64,000 bases of DNA from Pseudomonas turukhanskensis (GCF_027922365.1 NZ_BSFN01000003.1:442450-506449), one strand, 5' to 3'; counted from the first letter of the stretch, positions 35,583-46,218 are shown. Translations and numbers: made by a program. The notes: generated by a model not told the origin, from the letters alone.

Positions 35583-36851
35583 ATGACCGGCGACAGTACC
35601 AACGCCTATTTCGGCAGCTGGCTCAATGCCCCGACCCACCATCTCTGGTTGCAAACCGAAGGCTTGCGACTACTGGCGTTTGCCAAAGCATCGAAGGTCG
35701 AACAGGGCTTTGCCAACCTTGATGCCCGGGGCTATCTGCCGGCCGGTGCGGTCGCCGAAACCATGAACACCGCACGCATGACCCACAGCTTCGCCATGGC
35801 TCACGTGCAAGGTATTCCCGGTTGTCTGGAACTGGTCGAGCACGGCGTTTCTGCGCTGCTCGGGCCGCTGCGTGATGCCAAGTACGGCGGCTGGTATGCC
35901 GTGGCCGAACACCGTGACGGCAACACCGGCAAGGCCGCTTACCTGCATGCGTTCGTGGCGCTCGCCGCCAGCTCGGCGTTGCGGGCCGGAGTGGCCAGTG
36001 CCGATGAATTGTTGGCCAAAGCCGTCGCCGTTATCGAAGAACATTTCTGGAGCGAGGAGGAGGGCGCCTTGCGCGAATCCTTCGCCCGCGACTGGACCGA
36101 GGAAGAAGCCTATCGCGGCGCCAACAGCAATATGCACGGCACCGAGGCGTTTCTCGCGCTGGCCGATGCCACCGGTGACAGCCGCTGGCTGGAGCGTGCG
36201 CTGGAGATTGTCGAACGTGTGATTCACGGCCATGCCGCTAATAACGATTTCGCCGTCATCGAGCATTTTGACCGCAACTGGCAACCGCTGCCGGACTACA
36301 ACGTCGATAACCCCGCTGACGGTTTCCGCCCCTACGGCACTACACCGGGCCATGCCTATGAGTGGGCGCGGCTGGTGTTGCACCTCGAAGCCGCCTTGCA
36401 ACGTGCCGGTTACGCCGCGCCGGATTGGCTGCTGCACGACGCCGTCGGCCTGTTCGACAGCGCTTGCCGTTATGCCTGGAATGTCGATGGCGCGCCGGGT
36501 TTGGTCTACACCCTGGATTGGCAAAACAAACCCGTGGTGCGCCCGCGCCTTCATTGGGTGCATGCCGAGGCCGCTGCCACGGCAGCCGCGTTGCTCAAGC
36601 GCACAGGCGCGCAACGTTATGAGGTGTGGTACCGCCGCTTCTGGGATTTTATCGACCGCCGGTTTATCGACCGCGAACACGGCAGCTGGCACCACGAGCT
36701 GGATGCCAACAACGTGCCGGCGGCCACCATCTGGGCCGGCAAGCCCGATCTGTACCACGCGTATCAGGCCGTGTGCCTGCCACAGGTGGGCCTGGCGCCC
36801 AGCCTCACCGCTGCGCTTGTCGAGCTTTCTACAGTGCCCTCGGTTATGTAA
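35583..36851 (+). CDS. AGE-family sugar epimerase/isomerase (probable mannose isomerase)
   Basis: A 422-residue (alpha/alpha)6-barrel enzyme of the N-acylglucosamine 2-epimerase family, whose bacterial members of this length interconvert free D-mannose and D-fructose or related aldoses. Conserved segments include NTARMTHSFAMAH, YGGWYAVAEHRDG, NSNMHGTEAFL, TTPGHAYEWARL and LHWVHAEAAA, which supply barrel histidines and acids. The ATG at 35583 is the first in-frame ATG; it follows AGGGAAA. Its position beside the gts glucose importer genes suggests funnelling mannose or similar sugars into the same pathway. Confidence 0.88.
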   Translation: MTGDSTNAYFGSWLNAPTHHLWLQTEGLRLLAFAKASKVEQGFANLDARGYLPAGAVAETMNTARMTHSFAMAHVQGIPGCLELVEHGVSALLGPLRDAKYGGWYAVAEHRDGNTGKAAYLHAFVALAASSALRAGVASADELLAKAVAVIEEHFWSEEEGALRESFARDWTEEEAYRGANSNMHGTEAFLALADATGDSRWLERALEIVERVIHGHAANNDFAVIEHFDRNWQPLPDYNVDNPADGFRPYGTTPGHAYEWARLVLHLEAALQRAGYAAPDWLLHDAVGLFDSACRYAWNVDGAPGLVYTLDWQNKPVVRPRLHWVHAEAAATAAALLKRTGAQRYEVWYRRFWDFIDRRFIDREHGSWHHELDANNVPAATIWAGKPDLYHAYQAVCLPQVGLAPSLTAALVELSTVPSVM

Positions 36852-36945
36852 CCGGGTGGTGACATTTACGCATCCCTTCGTTACCTCAGGAGCTAAACGC
36901 CTTGATTAGAATCCATCGCAACGCAAGCTTCCGACTTGCCTGTAT

Positions 36946-36958
36946 AACAACAAGAAGG
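36946..36958 (+). promoter_or_regulatory. Hfq/Crc-type motif at the gtsA ribosome site
   Basis: AACAACAAGAAGG combines A-R-N triplets with the Shine-Dalgarno element 8 bases before the gtsA ATG. An Hfq-Crc complex bound here would block translation during catabolite repression. Confidence 0.6.
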
Positions 36959-36966
36959 TACTTCAG

Positions 36967-38259
36967 ATGAACGCGATCAACCGACTCGCTGCTGTTATTT
37001 CCCTCGCCTCGTTGTTCCCCCTTAGCGCCCTCGCCGCTGATGCCCCTGCAGAGTCCAAAGGCACTGTAGAAGTTGTGCATTGGTGGACCTCCGGTGGCGA
37101 AGCCAAAGCCATCGACGTGCTGCGCAAACTGGTGGAAAAAGACGGCTACACCTGGAAAGACAGCGCCGTGGCCGGCGGTGGTGGTGCTGCAGCCATGACC
37201 GTACTGAAAACCCGTGCCGTTTCCGGCAACCCGCCATCGGCTGCACAGATCAAAGGCCCTGACCTGCAAGACTGGGGCGCCCTCGGTTTGCTGACCGAGC
37301 TGGACGATGTGTCCAAGGCCAATAACTGGGACAAACTGCTGTCCAAAACCGTCGCCAATACCATGAAGTACGACGATCACTACGTCGCCGTACCGGTGAA
37401 CATTCACCGCGTGAACTGGCTGTGGATCAACCCCGTGGCCATGAAAAAGGCCGGTATCGACAAGGCGCCGACCACCCTCGACGAACTGTTTGCCGCCGCC
37501 GAAAAATTCAAGGCAGCCGGCCTGATTCCGCTGGCCCACGGTGGCCAACCATGGCAAGACAGTACTGTCTTTGAAGACCTGGTGCTCTCCATCATGGGCG
37601 CTGAGGGCTACACCAAAGCGTTTATCGAGCAGGACGAAGACACCCTCACCAGCCCGAAAATGACCGAAGTGTTCAAGGCCCTGAAAAAACTCCAGGGCTA
37701 CATGGACCCGGACGGCACTGGCCAGGACTGGAACCTGGAAGCGGCCAAAGTGATCAACGGCAAAGCCGGTATGCAGATCATGGGTGACTGGGCGAAAAGC
37801 GAGTGGAGCGCGGCAGGCAAGAAAGCCGGCACCGACTTCGAGTGCGTTCCGTTCCCGGGTACCCAGGGCAGCTTCACCTACAACATCGACTCGCTGGCAA
37901 TGTTCAAGCTCTCGGCGAAGAACAACACGCCGGGCAACATCGCGGCGCAGAACGAAGTGGCCAAGATTATCCTCGAGCCTGAATTCCAGTACGTGTTCAA
38001 CCAGAACAAAGGTTCGATCCCGGTGCGTGATGACCTGGACATGACCAAGTTCGACAGCTGTGGCCAGGCCGCCATGGCCGACTTCAAGGCGGCCGACAAG
38101 GCCGGCACCCTGAAGCCGAGCATGGCCCACAACATGGCGACCTCCCTGGCGGTACAAGGGGCGATCTTCGATGTGGTCACCAACTTCATGAGCGACAAGA
38201 ACGCCGACCCGGCCAAGGCCGGTGCGCAGATGGCTTCGGCTATCAAGGCTGCTCTGTAA
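36967..38259 (+). CDS. gtsA: glucose ABC transporter periplasmic binding protein
   Basis: A 430-residue family 1 solute-binding protein with a signal peptide ending at SALA (residue 23). [11 protein letters not shown] is the usual first sugar-binding segment. In Pseudomonas, GtsA binds glucose in the periplasm for GtsBCD. An 18-base-scale HexR-like half match (TTGC-CTGTATA-ACAA at 36936-36950) and an Hfq/Crc motif lie in the leader. The gene ends in a terminator-like hairpin that may lower expression of the downstream membrane genes. Confidence 0.95.
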   Translation: MNAINRLAAVISLASLFPLSALAADAPAESKGTVEVVHWWTSGGEAKAIDVLRKLVEKDGYTWKDSAVAGGGGAAAMTVLKTRAVSGNPPSAAQIKGPDLQDWGALGLLTELDDVSKANNWDKLLSKTVANTMKYDDHYVAVPVNIHRVNWLWINPVAMKKAGIDKAPTTLDELFAAAEKFKAAGLIPLAHGGQPWQDSTVFEDLVLSIMGAEGYTKAFIEQDEDTLTSPKMTEVFKALKKLQGYMDPDGTGQDWNLEAAKVINGKAGMQIMGDWAKSEWSAAGKKAGTDFECVPFPGTQGSFTYNIDSLAMFKLSAKNNTPGNIAAQNEVAKIILEPEFQYVFNQNKGSIPVRDDLDMTKFDSCGQAAMADFKAADKAGTLKPSMAHNMATSLAVQGAIFDVVTNFMSDKNADPAKAGAQMASAIKAAL

Positions 38260-38267
38260 GGTCTGAG

Positions 38268-38292
38268 GCCGCCGGTTCGCCGGCGGCTTTTT
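38268..38292 (+). terminator. hairpin between gtsA and gtsB
   Basis: GCCGCCGG-TTCG-CCGGCGGC followed by TTTTT. In transporter operons such a hairpin after the binding-protein gene usually gives partial termination and protects the first mRNA part. Confidence 0.85.
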
Positions 38293-38384
38293 CAACACAT
38301 TCAAACCCTGCCAACGACAGCGGCCCTAGCAGCTGTCGCTGGGAGTGTTTGGCCTGAATTTCACTGCAACCACTGAGGTGCACC

Positions 38385-39284
38385 GTGGCGGTACTTAGCA
38401 AAGCCTCACCTTTCGACACCCTGCAGCGCTGGCTACCCAAGTTGGTCGTCGCGCCGAGCATGTTGCTGATTCTGGTGGGCTTCTACGGCTACATCCTCTG
38501 GACGTTCATTCTGTCCTTTACCAACTCCAGCTTTATGCCGAGCTACAAGTGGGTGGGCGTGCAGCAATACGTGCGCCTGCTGGACAACGATCGCTGGTGG
38601 GTGGCGAGCAAAAACCTGGTGGTATTCGGTGGCATGTTTATCGCCATCAGCCTGGTGCTCGGGGTGTTTCTGGCGGTGCTGCTGGACCAGCGCATTCGCA
38701 AGGAAGGCTTTATCCGCACCATCTACCTGTACCCGATGGCGCTCTCAATGATCGTCACCGGTACGGCCTGGAAATGGCTGCTCAACCCGGGCCTGGGCCT
38801 GGACAAGATGCTGCGTGACTGGGGCTGGGAAGGCTTTCGCCTGGACTGGCTGGTGGACCAGGAACGCGTGGTGTATTGCCTGGTGATCGCCGCCGTGTGG
38901 CAGGCATCGGGCTTTGTAATGGCGATGTTTCTCGCCGGTCTGCGCGGCGTTGATCAGTCGATTATCCGCGCCGCCCAGGTGGACGGCGCCAGCCTGCCGA
39001 CCATCTACTTGCGCATCGTACTGCCGAGCCTGCGTCCGGTGTTTTTCAGCGCCTTCATGATCCTGGCGCATATCTCCATCAAGAGCTTCGACTTGGTGGC
39101 GGCGATGACGGCTGGCGGCCCTGGCTACTCGTCCGACCTGCCGGCGATGTTCATGTATTCCTTCACCTTCAGCCGCGGCCAGATGGGCATCGGTTCAGCC
39201 AGCGCCATGCTGATGCTGGGCGCGATCCTGACCATTCTGGTGCCGTACCTGTACTCCGAGCTGCGGAATAAGCGCCATGACTAA
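38385..39284 (+). CDS. gtsB: glucose ABC transporter permease
   Basis: A 299-residue MalF-type permease with about six membrane segments. The ATPase-contact loop reads AAQVDGASLPTIYLRIVLPSLRP (in two parts, near 200-222). A GTG start at 38385 is preceded by GAGGTG. It overlaps gtsC by eight bases. Confidence 0.94.
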   Translation: MAVLSKASPFDTLQRWLPKLVVAPSMLLILVGFYGYILWTFILSFTNSSFMPSYKWVGVQQYVRLLDNDRWWVASKNLVVFGGMFIAISLVLGVFLAVLLDQRIRKEGFIRTIYLYPMALSMIVTGTAWKWLLNPGLGLDKMLRDWGWEGFRLDWLVDQERVVYCLVIAAVWQASGFVMAMFLAGLRGVDQSIIRAAQVDGASLPTIYLRIVLPSLRPVFFSAFMILAHISIKSFDLVAAMTAGGPGYSSDLPAMFMYSFTFSRGQMGIGSASAMLMLGAILTILVPYLYSELRNKRHD

Positions 39285-40149
39285 CTCTATCGCTGCAACG
39301 CCAATGGCTCGCCCATTCGCCAAGTCGTCGATCAGCTTCAGCCGCATCGCCATCTACGTGACCCTGTTCGGGGCAGCGGCGGTGTACCTGATTCCACTGG
39401 TGGTGATGCTGCTGACCAGCTTCAAGACCCCAGACGACATTCGCACCGGCAACCTGCTGAGCTGGCCGCAAGTGGTCGACGGCATCGGCTGGATCAAAGC
39501 CTGGGACATCGTCGGCGGCTACTTCTGGAACTCGGTGAAAATCACCGTACCGGCGGTGCTGATCTCCACCTTCATCGGTGCCATGAACGGCTACGTGCTG
39601 TCGATGTGGCGCTTCCGCGGTTCGGAGCTGTTCTTCGGCCTGTTGCTGTTCGGTTGCTTCCTGCCGTTCCAGACCGTGCTGCTGCCAGCCTCGTTCACCC
39701 TCGGCAAGCTTGGCCTGGCCAACACCACCGCAGGGCTGGTTCTCATTCACGTGGTGTACGGCATGGCCTTCACCACCTTGTTCTTCCGCAACTTTTACGT
39801 GTCGATTCCGGATGCGCTGGTGAAAGCGGCACGCCTCGATGGCGCGGGTTTTTTCACCATCTTCGGGCGGATTCTTTTGCCCATGTCGGTGCCGATCATC
39901 ATGGTCTGCCTGATCTGGCAATTCACTCAGATCTGGAACGACTTCCTCTTCGGTGTGGTGTTCGCCAGCGGCGATGCACAACCGATCACCGTGGCCCTCA
40001 ACAACCTGGTGAACACCAGCACCGGGGCCAAGGAATACAACGTGGATATGGCGGCGGCGATGATCGCCGGCCTGCCAACGCTGCTGGTTTACATCGTCGC
40101 GGGCAAGTATTTCCTGCGTGGGCTCACGGCCGGCGCGGTCAAGGGGTAA
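39277..40149 (+). CDS. gtsC: glucose ABC transporter permease
   Basis: A 290-residue MalG-type inner-membrane permease that pairs with GtsB. The EAA-like loop KAARLDGAGFFTIFGRILLP is near residues 184-203, followed by two C-terminal membrane segments. It overlaps gtsB and is followed after 3 bases by gtsD, consistent with tight translational coupling. Confidence 0.94.
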   Translation: MTNSIAATPMARPFAKSSISFSRIAIYVTLFGAAAVYLIPLVVMLLTSFKTPDDIRTGNLLSWPQVVDGIGWIKAWDIVGGYFWNSVKITVPAVLISTFIGAMNGYVLSMWRFRGSELFFGLLLFGCFLPFQTVLLPASFTLGKLGLANTTAGLVLIHVVYGMAFTTLFFRNFYVSIPDALVKAARLDGAGFFTIFGRILLPMSVPIIMVCLIWQFTQIWNDFLFGVVFASGDAQPITVALNNLVNTSTGAKEYNVDMAAAMIAGLPTLLVYIVAGKYFLRGLTAGAVKG

Positions 40150-40152
40150 AGC

Positions 40153-41310
40153 ATGGCAACTCTCGAACTCAAGAACGTCAAAAAGACCTACGGCAGCGGC
40201 TTGCCAGACACCCTCAAAGACATCGAGCTGAAGATCGAGTCTGGCGAGTTTCTGATTCTGGTGGGGCCGTCTGGCTGCGGTAAATCGACCCTCATGAACT
40301 GCATTGCCGGCCTGGAGAACATCACCGGCGGCGAGATTCTGGTGGACGGCGCCGACATCAGCGGCATGAGCCCGAAAGACCGTGACATTGCCATGGTGTT
40401 TCAGAGCTACGCCCTGTACCCGACCATGAACGTGCGCGAGAACATCGCCTTCGGCCTGAAGATGCGCAAGATGAGCCCGGCGGCCATCGAAGAAGAAGTC
40501 GCGCGCGTGGCCAAGCTGCTGCAGATCGAACACTTGCTCACCCGCAAGCCTGGCCAGCTTTCCGGCGGCCAGCAGCAGCGCGTGGCCATGGGCCGTGCAC
40601 TGGCGCGCCGACCAAAGATTTACCTGTTCGACGAACCGCTGTCGAACCTCGACGCCAAGCTGCGCGTGGAGATGCGTACCGAAATCAAACTGATGCACCA
40701 GCGCCTGAAAACCACCACCGTTTACGTGACCCACGACCAGATCGAGGCCATGACACTCGGCGACAAAGTGGCGGTGATGAAGGACGGCATTGTTCAGCAA
40801 TTCGGCACCCCGCAACAGATCTACAACGACCCGGCCAACCTGTTCGTGGCGAGCTTTATCGGTTCGCCGCCCATGAACTTCATTCCCCTGCGTCTGCAAC
40901 GCCGTGACGGTCGGTTGCTGGCACTGCTGGACTCCGGCCAGGCCCGTTGCGAGCTGCCGCTGGCCATGCAGGACGAAGGCCTGGAAAACCGCGAAGTGAT
41001 CCTCGGCATTCGCCCGGAGCAGATCAACCTGGCCACCGCCGGCGCCAACCTGCCGAGCATTCTCACCGAAGTGGAAGTGATCGAGCCCACCGGCCCGGAC
41101 ACCCTGGTGTTCGTCAACCTCAACCAAACCAAGGTGTGCTGCCGCTTGGCGCCGGACATGGCGCCGAAAGTGGGCGAGACCCTGGAGCTGCAATTCGATC
41201 CCGACAAGGTGCTGTTGTTCGATGCCAAAAGCGGAGAGCGCCTGGGGCTGTTGGGAAAGTCGCAGCCTGCTGAAACAGCAGGCCGTGTAACGCGTTTGAT
41301 CCCGCGTTAA
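40153..41310 (+). CDS. gtsD: glucose ABC transporter ATPase
   Basis: A 385-residue MalK/MsmX-type ATPase. Walker [10 protein letters not shown] at 38-46, signature LSGGQQQ near 136, Walker [15 protein letters not shown] near 156 and switch His in YVTHDQIEA are intact. Residues 240-385 form the regulatory TOBE-type domain. It energises GtsABC. Confidence 0.95.
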   Translation: MATLELKNVKKTYGSGLPDTLKDIELKIESGEFLILVGPSGCGKSTLMNCIAGLENITGGEILVDGADISGMSPKDRDIAMVFQSYALYPTMNVRENIAFGLKMRKMSPAAIEEEVARVAKLLQIEHLLTRKPGQLSGGQQQRVAMGRALARRPKIYLFDEPLSNLDAKLRVEMRTEIKLMHQRLKTTTVYVTHDQIEAMTLGDKVAVMKDGIVQQFGTPQQIYNDPANLFVASFIGSPPMNFIPLRLQRRDGRLLALLDSGQARCELPLAMQDEGLENREVILGIRPEQINLATAGANLPSILTEVEVIEPTGPDTLVFVNLNQTKVCCRLAPDMAPKVGETLELQFDPDKVLLFDAKSGERLGLLGKSQPAETAGRVTRLIPR

Positions 41311-41324
41311 GCCCAAACAACATT

Positions 41325-41384
41325 GCGGCTGCAGTCGCTTCTACGAATGGTGCAGTGCGTAGGAGCGGTTTCAGCCGCGATGGG
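41325..41384. repeat. REP-like inverted pair after gtsD
   Basis: Arms GCGGCTGCAGTCGCTTCTAC and GTAGGAGCGGTTTCAGCCGC face each other over about 20 bases between gtsD and oprB. Confidence 0.7.
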
Positions 41385-41465
41385 GCAAACGCAAGACGTT
41401 GAAGTAAACCCGCCGCAAGGCGGGGCGATTTAGGTGTTCCCAAGCGCAAGAGTTCTCCTGAGCGC

Positions 41466-41479
41466 AACAACAATAAAAA
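41466..41479 (+). promoter_or_regulatory. Hfq/Crc-type motif before oprB
   Basis: AACAACAATAAAAA lies 14 bases before the chosen oprB start and fits A-R-N triplet binding by Hfq/Crc. Confidence 0.55.
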
Positions 41480-41493
41480 TGAGTGGAGTGGAT

Positions 41494-42723
41494 ATGAACG
41501 CGATGAAAAAAAGTCTCTGGGCACTGCCATGCGCCCTGGTGGTGTTTCCCTGGTCCGCCCAGGCCCTGGAGTTCAGCGGGTATACCCGTAACGGCTTCGG
41601 CACCTCGGTGAACAGCTCCGGCCAGCAGTGCTTCCAGCTGCAAGGCGCCAAGTCCAAATACCGGCTGGGTAACGAATGTGAGCAATACACCGAGCTGGAT
41701 CTGCGCCAGGATCTGTTTTCGCTCGATGACGGGTCGGTGTTGAGCGTCGAGGGCATGGCCCAGCTCTACAACCAATACGACAAAACCCCCAAATACACCG
41801 GCGACTACGGCTTTGCCCGCGCCAACCAGATCTACGCCGAGTGGAGCAAAATGCCCGCACTCAACGGCGGTTCGTTCTGGGCCGGTCGTCGTTTCTACAA
41901 ACGAAACGACATCCATATCTCCGACTTCTACTACTGGAACCAGAGCGCCACGGGTTTTGGTCTGGACTCCGTGCAGATCGGTGACCTGAAGTACAGCTAC
42001 GTGTTCTCGCGCAAGGACAATTACGACCAGAAGCCGTACGTGAACCGTCACGACTTCAACGTCGACGGCTTCAACACCAACCCCAACGGCACCGTGCAAG
42101 TGGGCGTCAGCTACATCGACAAGCCGAGCAACAACGACGTTGAAAAACACAGCGGTTACTCGGTGACCGTGCAGCACAAACAGAAAGAATTTCTCGGCGG
42201 CGTAAACACCTTTGCCCTGCAGTACGGCGAAGGCCCAGGTACAGGCCTGGGCTACACCGGCGACACCTCGCTCGATAGCAGCGCCAAGAACTGGCGTGTG
42301 GTGGAATTCTTCGACTGGCAGGTCACCAAGCATTTCGGTGGCCAGTTCGAAATCGTCTACGAAAAAGACAAGCGTGAAGACGGCCAGGACCAGAACTGGC
42401 TGTCCGTTGGTGTGCGTCCGGTGTATGCGCTTACCGACACCTTCAAGCTCGTCACGGAACTGGGTCGCGACCAGGTGGAAGCCCCTGGCGGCACCCGCAA
42501 GCTGACCAAGTTCACCGTGGCACCAACCTGGTCGCCAATGGGCCCGGGTTTCACCACCCGTCCTGAATTCCGTCTGTACTACACCTACGCCAGCTGGAAC
42601 GAAGCGGCACAGCGTTCGGCCAGCATGGTCGCCGCCGGCTCGGCGCTGTCGGACACCGGCGCCTTCGGCACCGATCTGCACGGCTCCAACTTCGGTGTGC
42701 AAGTCGAGTACTGGTGGAAGTAA
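41494..42723 (+). CDS. oprB: carbohydrate-selective porin OprB
   Basis: A 409-residue outer-membrane porin that admits glucose. The signal peptide ends at SAQA (about residue 24), and the mature protein begins LEFSGYTRNGFG, similar to sugar porins. It ends in aromatic strands (VEYWWK). The start at 41494 follows GGAG at 41485-41488; ATGs at 41479 and 41434 are less well placed, and 41503 is an internal alternative. It follows gtsD by 183 bases and may have its own promoter. Confidence 0.92.
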   Translation: MNAMKKSLWALPCALVVFPWSAQALEFSGYTRNGFGTSVNSSGQQCFQLQGAKSKYRLGNECEQYTELDLRQDLFSLDDGSVLSVEGMAQLYNQYDKTPKYTGDYGFARANQIYAEWSKMPALNGGSFWAGRRFYKRNDIHISDFYYWNQSATGFGLDSVQIGDLKYSYVFSRKDNYDQKPYVNRHDFNVDGFNTNPNGTVQVGVSYIDKPSNNDVEKHSGYSVTVQHKQKEFLGGVNTFALQYGEGPGTGLGYTGDTSLDSSAKNWRVVEFFDWQVTKHFGGQFEIVYEKDKREDGQDQNWLSVGVRPVYALTDTFKLVTELGRDQVEAPGGTRKLTKFTVAPTWSPMGPGFTTRPEFRLYYTYASWNEAAQRSASMVAAGSALSDTGAFGTDLHGSNFGVQVEYWWK

Positions 42724-42739
42724 TGCCTGAGCGCGGTCG

Positions 42740-43729
42740 ATGAGTCGTAAAACAGCAAGGCCCATCGTGCCGCGCCCGGAACTTGTAGCTGCCAGCGAGC
42801 AGATGCGTGTGGAGGAAAACCCTCTGAGCGCGCTGTTGGCTGGCGCTGGCAAGCCCCTTTTCAGTTGGACGCGCCATCAGGAGCGCGACCTCTTTCTAGT
42901 CAGCCACCCCACTTGCGAGGCTGTATTCAGCCGGCAGGGCGGGCAGTTGCTGCACTTTCAACCCAAAGGCCAGCGGCCCTGGCTCTGGTGCGCGGCGCGC
43001 TGGCCCCGGCATGGCGCCATTCGCGGCGGCGTACCGGTGTGCTGGCCGTGGTTCAGTCGCCACCCCACCGAAAGCGGTTGGCCGTCCCACGGCTGGGCAC
43101 GACTGAGCGATTGGGAGTTGGTGAGCCATGAGGCAGATGCCACTGGCGTGCGCCTGCACTGGCGGCTGGATTTATGCGAATGGCAGGTCGACCTGTTTGC
43201 CGAGTTGGGCGCGGAGCTGAGTTTGCGTTTGGTCACACAGCATCAGGACAGCGAACCGTGCCAGCTTAGCCATGCGCTGCATGGCTACTGGCGGGTCGGC
43301 GATATGGCCCAGGTGGCGGTGCGTGGGTTGGAGCAGGCGAGCGGGTATGACCTGGTGGCTCGCGATGATTTTACGGCCGGCGCCGAGTTGCGCTTTGATA
43401 ACGGCTGTCACCGGGTATACCGGCAAGCGGGGCGGGTGGAGCTGGAAGACCAGCTCTGGCGTCGGCGCTTGCAGATTGACACCTCAGGCGGCGCCAACAC
43501 CGTGGTGTGGCATCCAGGCTCCAGGCCGCTGGCCGATGTGGGCTGGCATGAGGCGCTGGGGTTTGTGTCGGTGCAGGCGGCGAGTTGTCGGGAAGACAGT
43601 GTGACCATTGGTCCCGGCGAAACTGCGGAGCTGATGCTGCACTCAACCCAACCTACGAATTGGCGTTGCTGGCTTCTCAGCCCGGATCATCCTCATTCGG
43701 ATACCGGCTGGCATTCAAACTCTCTTTGA
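42740..43729 (+). CDS. D-hexose-6-phosphate mutarotase (YeaD-like)
   Basis: A 329-residue aldose-1-epimerase superfamily protein of the YeaD type, interconverting anomers of glucose-6-phosphate, the substrate of Zwf. Conserved [24 protein letters not shown] and the catalytic His in [12 protein letters not shown] are present. The first 21 residues are weakly supported; a second ATG lies at 42803. The 3' end overlaps the convergent hexR end by 53 bp. Confidence 0.88.
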   Translation: MSRKTARPIVPRPELVAASEQMRVEENPLSALLAGAGKPLFSWTRHQERDLFLVSHPTCEAVFSRQGGQLLHFQPKGQRPWLWCAARWPRHGAIRGGVPVCWPWFSRHPTESGWPSHGWARLSDWELVSHEADATGVRLHWRLDLCEWQVDLFAELGAELSLRLVTQHQDSEPCQLSHALHGYWRVGDMAQVAVRGLEQASGYDLVARDDFTAGAELRFDNGCHRVYRQAGRVELEDQLWRRRLQIDTSGGANTVVWHPGSRPLADVGWHEALGFVSVQAASCREDSVTIGPGETAELMLHSTQPTNWRCWLLSPDHPHSDTGWHSNSL

Positions 43730-44546
43730 TCTTGCGCAGGTGCGGCTGGAAATCCACCCCGCGGCGCAAGGTTACCCCGGTCGCCAGTACATCGAGGACG
43801 GTCAGCTGGATGATGCGTGAGGTCATCGGCATATAAATGTCGGTGTCCTCGGGCAACGGGATATCCAGGCTCAAGGTGCTGGTCTTGGCCAGCGGCGAAT
43901 TGGCGGCAGTGAGGCTCAATACCGATGCCCCGTTCTCCCGCGCCACCCGCGCCACTTCCACCAGCTCGCGGGTGCGGCCGGTGTAAGAAATGATCACGAA
44001 CAAATCGCCGGTATGCGCCACCGAGGCGAGCATGCGTTGCATCAGCACATCGGCATGAGCGGTCACCGCGAGGTTGAAGCGAAAGAATTTATGTTGCGCG
44101 TCCAGGGCCACCGAGGCTGATGCGCCCAGGCCAAAGAAATTGATTTGCCGGGCTTGGATCAGCAGGTCGACCGCGCGGCTTATTTTCTGCGGGTCGAGCT
44201 GGCGGCAGGCGCTGTCGAGCGATGCGATGGCGCTGCCAAAGATTTTCTGGGTGTAGGCCTCGGGCACATCGTCAGCTTCCACCGCGCGGCTTACGTAGGC
44301 GGCGCCGCTGGCCAGGCTTTGCGCCAACTGCATTTTCAACTCCGGGTACCCGCTGACGCCGAACGAGCGGCAGAAGCGGTTCACCGTGGGCTCACTCACC
44401 TGTGCTTCCTGGGCCAGGGTGGCGATGCTGAAACGGGTGGCCTGTTGCGGACTGCGCAGAATGGCTTCGGCCACCTTGCGTTCGGCTTTATTCAGCTCGG
44501 CGAGTCGGCTCTGGATCTGCTCCAACAGGTTACGCACGCGTTCCAT
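43677..44546 (-). CDS. hexR: transcriptional repressor HexR
   Basis: A 289-residue RpiR-family regulator: helix-turn-helix domain at residues 1-77 ([14 protein letters not shown] recognition region) and SIS sugar-phosphate domain at about 120-260 ([14 protein letters not shown] and [13 protein letters not shown]). In Pseudomonas HexR senses KDPG and represses zwf-pgl-eda, edd-glk and gap. The start at 44546 (MERVRNLL) follows GAGGAA; the longer reading to 44633 has no support. It is divergent from zwf, with its operator between them. Confidence 0.95.
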   Translation of the reverse strand: MERVRNLLEQIQSRLAELNKAERKVAEAILRSPQQATRFSIATLAQEAQVSEPTVNRFCRSFGVSGYPELKMQLAQSLASGAAYVSRAVEADDVPEAYTQKIFGSAIASLDSACRQLDPQKISRAVDLLIQARQINFFGLGASASVALDAQHKFFRFNLAVTAHADVLMQRMLASVAHTGDLFVIISYTGRTRELVEVARVARENGASVLSLTAANSPLAKTSTLSLDIPLPEDTDIYMPMTSRIIQLTVLDVLATGVTLRRGVDFQPHLRKIKESLNASRYPNEDDPG

Positions 44547-44666
44547 CTGGGTTCCTCGGTTATTGCGGGCCAATGCAGCCGTTGCGCTTGAGGCGCGGGC
44601 AGGGCGGCCTATCCTAACTGTGGGGCCCTGCAAACGGCCACTGTCGACAGTGATTACTGCGAAATG

Positions 44667-44681
44667 TTGTTTTGTTTACAA
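44667..44681. promoter_or_regulatory. HexR operator in the hexR/zwf control region
   Basis: TTGT-TTTGTTT-ACAA is an exact match to TTGT-N7-ACAA, 68 bases before the zwf start codon. It is the second exact site in the window. Confidence 0.87.
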
Positions 44682-44733
44682 CATTTAAGCTTGATTTAGT
44701 CCGGTTAACGCGGTATTTCTTCCAATACTTGAT

Positions 44734-44744
44734 AAAAGAACAAA
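44734..44744 (+). promoter_or_regulatory. A-rich Hfq/Crc-type motif before zwf
   Basis: AAAAGAACAAA lies directly upstream of the zwf ATG, where no normal Shine-Dalgarno sequence is seen. It fits A-R-N triplets. Confidence 0.4.
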
Positions 44745-44748
44745 TATC

Positions 44749-46218
44749 ATGCCCGTAATCACTGCTAAACCCTGCACCCTTATCCTGTTCGGCGCCCTGG
44801 GCGATCTGGCGCTGCGCAAGCTGTTTCCTGCCCTGTATCAGCTCGACCGCGCCGGTTTGTTGCACGCCGACACGCGCATCGTGTGCCTGGCCCGCGACCA
44901 GGGCGAGCCCAGCACCCACCTGGCTTTTATCGACGACTGGATGCACCGCTATATCCCGGTGATGGACCTGGACGGCGAAGTGCTTGAGCGTTTCCGTCAG
45001 CGTCTTTCCTACATCAGCATGGAATTCGCAAAGCCAGAGGACTACGCCGCGTTGGTGGCCGAAGTGGGCGATGCGGACACCCTGATCGCCTATTTCGCCA
45101 CCCCGGCATTCGTTTACGGCCCCATTTGCGCCAACCTGGCGGCGTGTGGCCTGGCGGAAAAAACCCGCGTGGTGCTGGAAAAGCCCATCGGCCACGACCT
45201 GGAGTCGTCGCGCAAAATCAACGACGCCGTGGCCGCGCACTTCCCCGAAAGCCAGATCTACCGTATCGACCATTACCTGGGCAAAGAGACGGTGCAAAAC
45301 CTCATTGCCCTGCGCTTTGCCAACAGCCTGTTCGAAACCCAGTGGAACCAGCACCACATCTCCCACGTCGAAATTACCGTGGCCGAAGTGGTCGGCATTG
45401 AAGGCCGCTGGGGCTACTTCGACCAGGCCGGGCAACTGCGCGACATGATCCAGAACCACCTGTTGCAGCTGCTGTGCCTGATCGCCATGGACCCGCCCAG
45501 CGACCTGTCGGCCGACAGCATCCGCGACGAGAAAGTGAAAGTACTCAAAGCCCTGGCGCCGATCACCCCGGAACACATGAGCCGCGAGGTAGTGCGCGGC
45601 CAGTACGTGGCCGGCAGCAGCGCCGGCAAACCGGTGCCCGGTTATCTGGAAGAAGACAACGCCAACCAGCAGAGCGACACCGAAACCTACGTGGCCGTGC
45701 GTGCGGAAATCCGCAACTGGCGCTGGTCGGGCGTGCCGTTCTACCTGCGTACCGGCAAGCGTATGCCGCAGAAACTGTCGCAGATCGTTATTCACTTCAA
45801 AGAGTCGTCGCACTACATCTTTGCCCCCGAACAGCGGCCGCTGGTGAGCAACCGCCTGATCATCCGCCTGCAGCCGGACGAAGGCATTTCCCTGCAGGTG
45901 ATGACCAAAGACCAGGGGCTGGATAAGGGCATGCAGCTGCGCAGCGGTCCGTTGCAGCTCAACTTCTCCGAAACCTACAAAGCCGCACGCATTCCCGACG
46001 CCTATGAACGGCTGTTGCTGGAAGTCACCCAGGGCAACCAGTACCTGTTCGTGCGCAAAGACGAGGTCGAGCACGCCTGGCTGTGGTGCGACCAATTGAT
46101 TGCCGGCTGGAAACAGCTCGGCGACCCACCCAAGCCATACGCGGCCGGTTCCTGGGGACCCATGGCGGCGATGGCGTTGATTACCCGTGATGGGAGGTCC
46201 TGGTATGGCGATCTCTGA
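44749..46218 (+). CDS. zwf: glucose-6-phosphate 1-dehydrogenase
   Basis: A 489-residue enzyme oxidising glucose-6-phosphate to 6-phosphogluconolactone and making NADPH. The nucleotide-binding loop reads [12 protein letters not shown] (residues 14-25). The active-site RIDHYLGKE carries D174 and H175. It begins the zwf-pgl-eda operon; pgl overlaps its 3' end by 14 bases. HexR is the expected repressor. Confidence 0.97.
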   Translation: MPVITAKPCTLILFGALGDLALRKLFPALYQLDRAGLLHADTRIVCLARDQGEPSTHLAFIDDWMHRYIPVMDLDGEVLERFRQRLSYISMEFAKPEDYAALVAEVGDADTLIAYFATPAFVYGPICANLAACGLAEKTRVVLEKPIGHDLESSRKINDAVAAHFPESQIYRIDHYLGKETVQNLIALRFANSLFETQWNQHHISHVEITVAEVVGIEGRWGYFDQAGQLRDMIQNHLLQLLCLIAMDPPSDLSADSIRDEKVKVLKALAPITPEHMSREVVRGQYVAGSSAGKPVPGYLEEDNANQQSDTETYVAVRAEIRNWRWSGVPFYLRTGKRMPQKLSQIVIHFKESSHYIFAPEQRPLVSNRLIIRLQPDEGISLQVMTKDQGLDKGMQLRSGPLQLNFSETYKAARIPDAYERLLLEVTQGNQYLFVRKDEVEHAWLWCDQLIAGWKQLGDPPKPYAAGSWGPMAAMALITRDGRSWYGDL

